64,000 nt of DNA from Cohnella rhizosphaerae. Lineage in GTDB: Bacteria; Bacillota; Bacilli; Paenibacillales; Paenibacillaceae. The position numbers and the translations under genes were made by a program. The DNA lies in assembly GCF_029525575.1 (NCBI RefSeq), contig NZ_JAPDIA010000009.1:620001-684000 (forward strand), in the 5' to 3' direction. The stretch's first letter is position 1, and every line of letters starts with the position of its first letter. The notes under the pieces are model-generated. The model ran no database searches and was not told the origin of the DNA. It worked only from the letters and a program-made list of their open reading frames with translations. Shown piece by piece: positions 62,301 to 64,000 of this stretch.

Positions 62301-63768
62301 ACGGCTTCGCCTATGCCGACGGCAATCCGTATGCCGGCGGCTACGAGGCCGTATCTTCCGACGGGGGGCCAGACCTGGACGAGGGAAAATAACGGCGGGC
62401 GCGACCTGATCTTCACGATCTACAAATCGCCTGCGGATTCGACCGATCCGGGGGGAGCCGGGCGATCCAGGCGACCCAGGGAACCCGGGAGATCCCGGCG
62501 ATCCTGGAGATCCTGGAGATCCCGGCGATCCCGGCGATCCAGGCGACCACGGCGACCCTGGCGATCCGACGCCATCGCCGGAACCGACCGCGACGCCGGA
62601 GCCGTCTTCTCCGCCGCCGCCGCCTTCGACGTCGTTGCCGCCGCCGCCAACGCCGGCGACGGAGCTTGTCGTCAAGGAGGCGGATCTCGCTGCGCCGGCG
62701 GGGCAGGCCGTTACGGTTCGGCTCCCCGAAGCCGTGAACGCCGCGCTGCTGCCGATCTCCGCGGCGGATCTCGTGGGGGACCGCGCCCTTGTCGTGTCCG
62801 GCGGGAAGATGGCCGTCACCTTTAATAAGGCGAGTCTGGAAAGCTTGAAAGCACTGATTCCCGCCGACCAAAGAGAAGGCGCCAAGATCCGCTTCGCGGC
62901 GATCAAAGTGTCCGCGCCGGATACTGCGAACCGCGTTCAGGCGGCTGCCGGCAGCGGTTCGCTCGCGCTGGCCGTCGGCAGCGAAGTCTACGACTTCGGC
63001 CTGTCCGTCGTCAAGCGGGACGGGACCGAGATCCCGGCAACGGCCTTCGACGAGCCGTTGACCTTGACGCTCGAGGCCGATCCGAACGCGGACCGGAGCC
63101 TGCTGGGCATCTACCATATCGCGTCGGACGGCAAGATCGATTATGCGGGCGGCGCTTGGGAGAACGGGAAGCTCATCGCCCGTATCTCTCATTTCAGCAC
63201 GTATGCCGCATTGTCGTACGAGAAGCGCTTCGCGGACGTCGGGCCCGAACACTGGGCAAGCGAAGCGATCCGGCGCCTGGCGGCCAGGCACGTCGTCGAA
63301 GGCATCGGCGAATCGGCGTTCGCGCCGGGCGGACTCGTGACGAGAGCGGAGTTCGCGGCCATGCTTGCCAGGGGACTTGGCCTGAGCCCCCGAGCCGAGG
63401 GCGATTCCAGGTTTAAGGACGTCGACGCCTCGAAGTGGTATGCCGACGCCGTCCGCGCCGCGAGCGAAGCGGGCATCGCGACGGGACGGATCGACGGCCG
63501 CTTTGCGCCCGCGGAGCGGATCACGCGGGAGGAAATGGCCGTCATGATCGTCCGCGCATACGAATGGAAGAAGGGCGTCAAGCTGCCGGCCGAAGGGGAT
63601 GCCGCATTCGAGGACCGCGCTGCGATCAGTTCCTGGGCGAAGGCGGCCGTACGCGCCGCGGAGCAGCGCGGATTGATCGATGGCCGCGGCCAAGGCCGGT
63701 TCGAGCCGCAGGGCCGGATGACCCGGGCCGAGGGCGCGAAGCTGATCGCGGGCTTGCTGGACGCCTGA
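59315..63768 (+). CDS. SLH-anchored clan GH-D alpha-galactosidase-like enzyme, five frameshifts
   Basis: Predicted 1482-aa exported enzyme. Order: signal peptide 1-29; beta domain and GH-D type barrel (30-720) with GYNTYYTFYG, YMNLDCCF, the probable nucleophile in YVKLDFLDFG (about 469-478) and YNDPDM (about 568); discoidin/F5/8C-like domain (735-863); beta domain; a collagen-like GDP-repeat linker (1042-1081) and Pro-rich stretch; beta-rich module (1113-1302); three SLH repeats. TTG start follows CTGGAGGGAT. The extra bases lie in G runs 61102-61111 (10), 61716-61723 (8), 61806-61811 (6), 62363-62368 (6) and 62450-62455 (6); with one less in each, all parts join. Probably trims alpha-galactosides at the cell wall. 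Confidence 0.83.
62445..62560 (+). repeat. Collagen-like Gly-Asp-Pro linker repeat
   Basis: In the corrected frame, about twelve Gly-X-Y triplets of the form GDP (with GEP, GNP and one GDH) run from 62449 to about 62560, coded by 9-base units such as GGCGATCCC. A Thr/Pro/Ser-rich stretch follows to 62655. It links the enzyme part to the wall-binding part. Confidence 0.8.
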
Positions 63769-63865
63769 CCGGAAGCTTTGCGGACTGCATGCTAGCGATA
63801 CCGGGCTGCGGCATTTCAGGGTTCCGGCCTTGCCGCGGCTTCTCCCGTCATGGTACAGTAGGTCA

Positions 63866-63898
63866 AAAGAGCGCTCCGGCCATTGCCGGAGCGCTTTG
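63866..63898 (+). terminator. Terminator after the SLH galactosidase gene
   Basis: GAGCGCTCCGGC pairs with GCCGGAGCGCTT around a CATT loop, with AAA before and TTT after. Confidence 0.8.
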
Positions 63899-63950
63899 TC
63901 GCAGGCGGGGCGTACTGCGCAGGGCGGCCTGGGAAGCAGAAAGGGAGCGG

Positions 63951-64000
63951 ATGACAGCGATGATCAAGGCGGTCGTGTTCGACTTTGACGGGACGATACT
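63951..64000 (+). CDS. HAD-superfamily phosphatase, first residues only
   Basis: Sixteen residues are visible: MTAMIKAVVFDFDGTI. The DFDGT motif is HAD motif I, with the nucleophile Asp as its first residue. ATG at 63951 or 63960 is possible; AAGGGAG lies 3 or 12 bases upstream. The rest is outside the window, so the subfamily cannot be given. Confidence 0.8.
   Translation, partial: MTAMIKAVVFDFDGTI

Noticed and set aside
1..64000. Insertion sequences, prophage, tRNA or rRNA genes
   Set aside because: No transposase with terminal repeats, phage structural gene or RNA gene sequence was recognised. The Rpn-type protein is related to putative transposases but has no element ends.

Overview
The window is a chromosomal segment of a high-GC, spore-former-type Firmicute, most likely Paenibacillaceae (Cohnella or Paenibacillus). 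The evidence is three very large SLH-anchored surface proteins, two YesM/YesN-type two-component systems, two carbohydrate ABC importers with lipoprotein binding proteins, many glycoside hydrolases, SorC-type DeoR next to deoC, and a CatE-like dioxygenase. No rRNA, tRNA, prophage or recognisable insertion sequence was seen.

Layout. 1-1.6 kb: alr (partial) and ddl, cell-wall D-alanine genes, minus strand. 1.8-3.8 kb: iron alcohol dehydrogenase and a HisJ-type PHP phosphatase. 4.7-12.3 kb: a 2515-aa surface protein with lamin-tail, OB-fold, CehA/McbA-type PHP and SLH domains. 12.4-15.4 kb: HupE/UreJ-like membrane protein, deoR, deoC. 15.6 kb: Rpn-type nuclease with a heptad repeat tail. 17.2-24 kb: two-component system, two permeases and a binding protein. 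24-25.8 kb: a small Vsr/DUF559-like nuclease gene lying between two oppositely oriented arrays of one 51-bp repeat family. 25.9-32.5 kb: GH31 glucosidase, RCC1/stalk protein, TraB/GumN protein, zinc peptidase. 32.7-33.2 kb: two further intergenic repeat families. 33.4-40.2 kb: a 2251-aa GH87-like surface protein. 40.4-45.6 kb: a double glycosyltransferase fusion, a CWC protein and an epimerase. 45.6-50 kb: M15 peptidase, MBL-TetR operon with two clear operators, another repeat array, catE-like gene, map. 50.2-63.8 kb: a complete alpha-galactoside locus (two-component system, ABC importer, GH36 enzyme, SLH-anchored clan GH-D enzyme). 63.95 kb: start of a HAD phosphatase.

Twenty genes are interrupted by 27 frameshifts in total. 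Every one is a net +1, and 26 of 27 fall in a homopolymer (5 or more G/C, or 6 or more A/T). Removing one base from each run restores a full-length protein of the expected family. The parsimonious reading is a consensus error with insertion bias, not gene decay, so these genes are annotated as single merged CDS features and the run is given in each entry.

How it fits together: the 50-64 kb block reads as capture and breakdown of alpha-galactosides at the S-layer, import by a CUT1-type ABC transporter, and cytoplasmic hydrolysis by GH36, under a YesMN-like sensor pair. The 17-24 kb block is a second sugar-uptake locus; the GH31 glucosidase nearby is a plausible partner. Neither locus encodes its own ATPase, as is usual for Bacilli that share MsmX-like ATPases. 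The most unusual parts are the repeat-bracketed nuclease, the glycosyltransferase fusion, and the module shared by the three SLH proteins.
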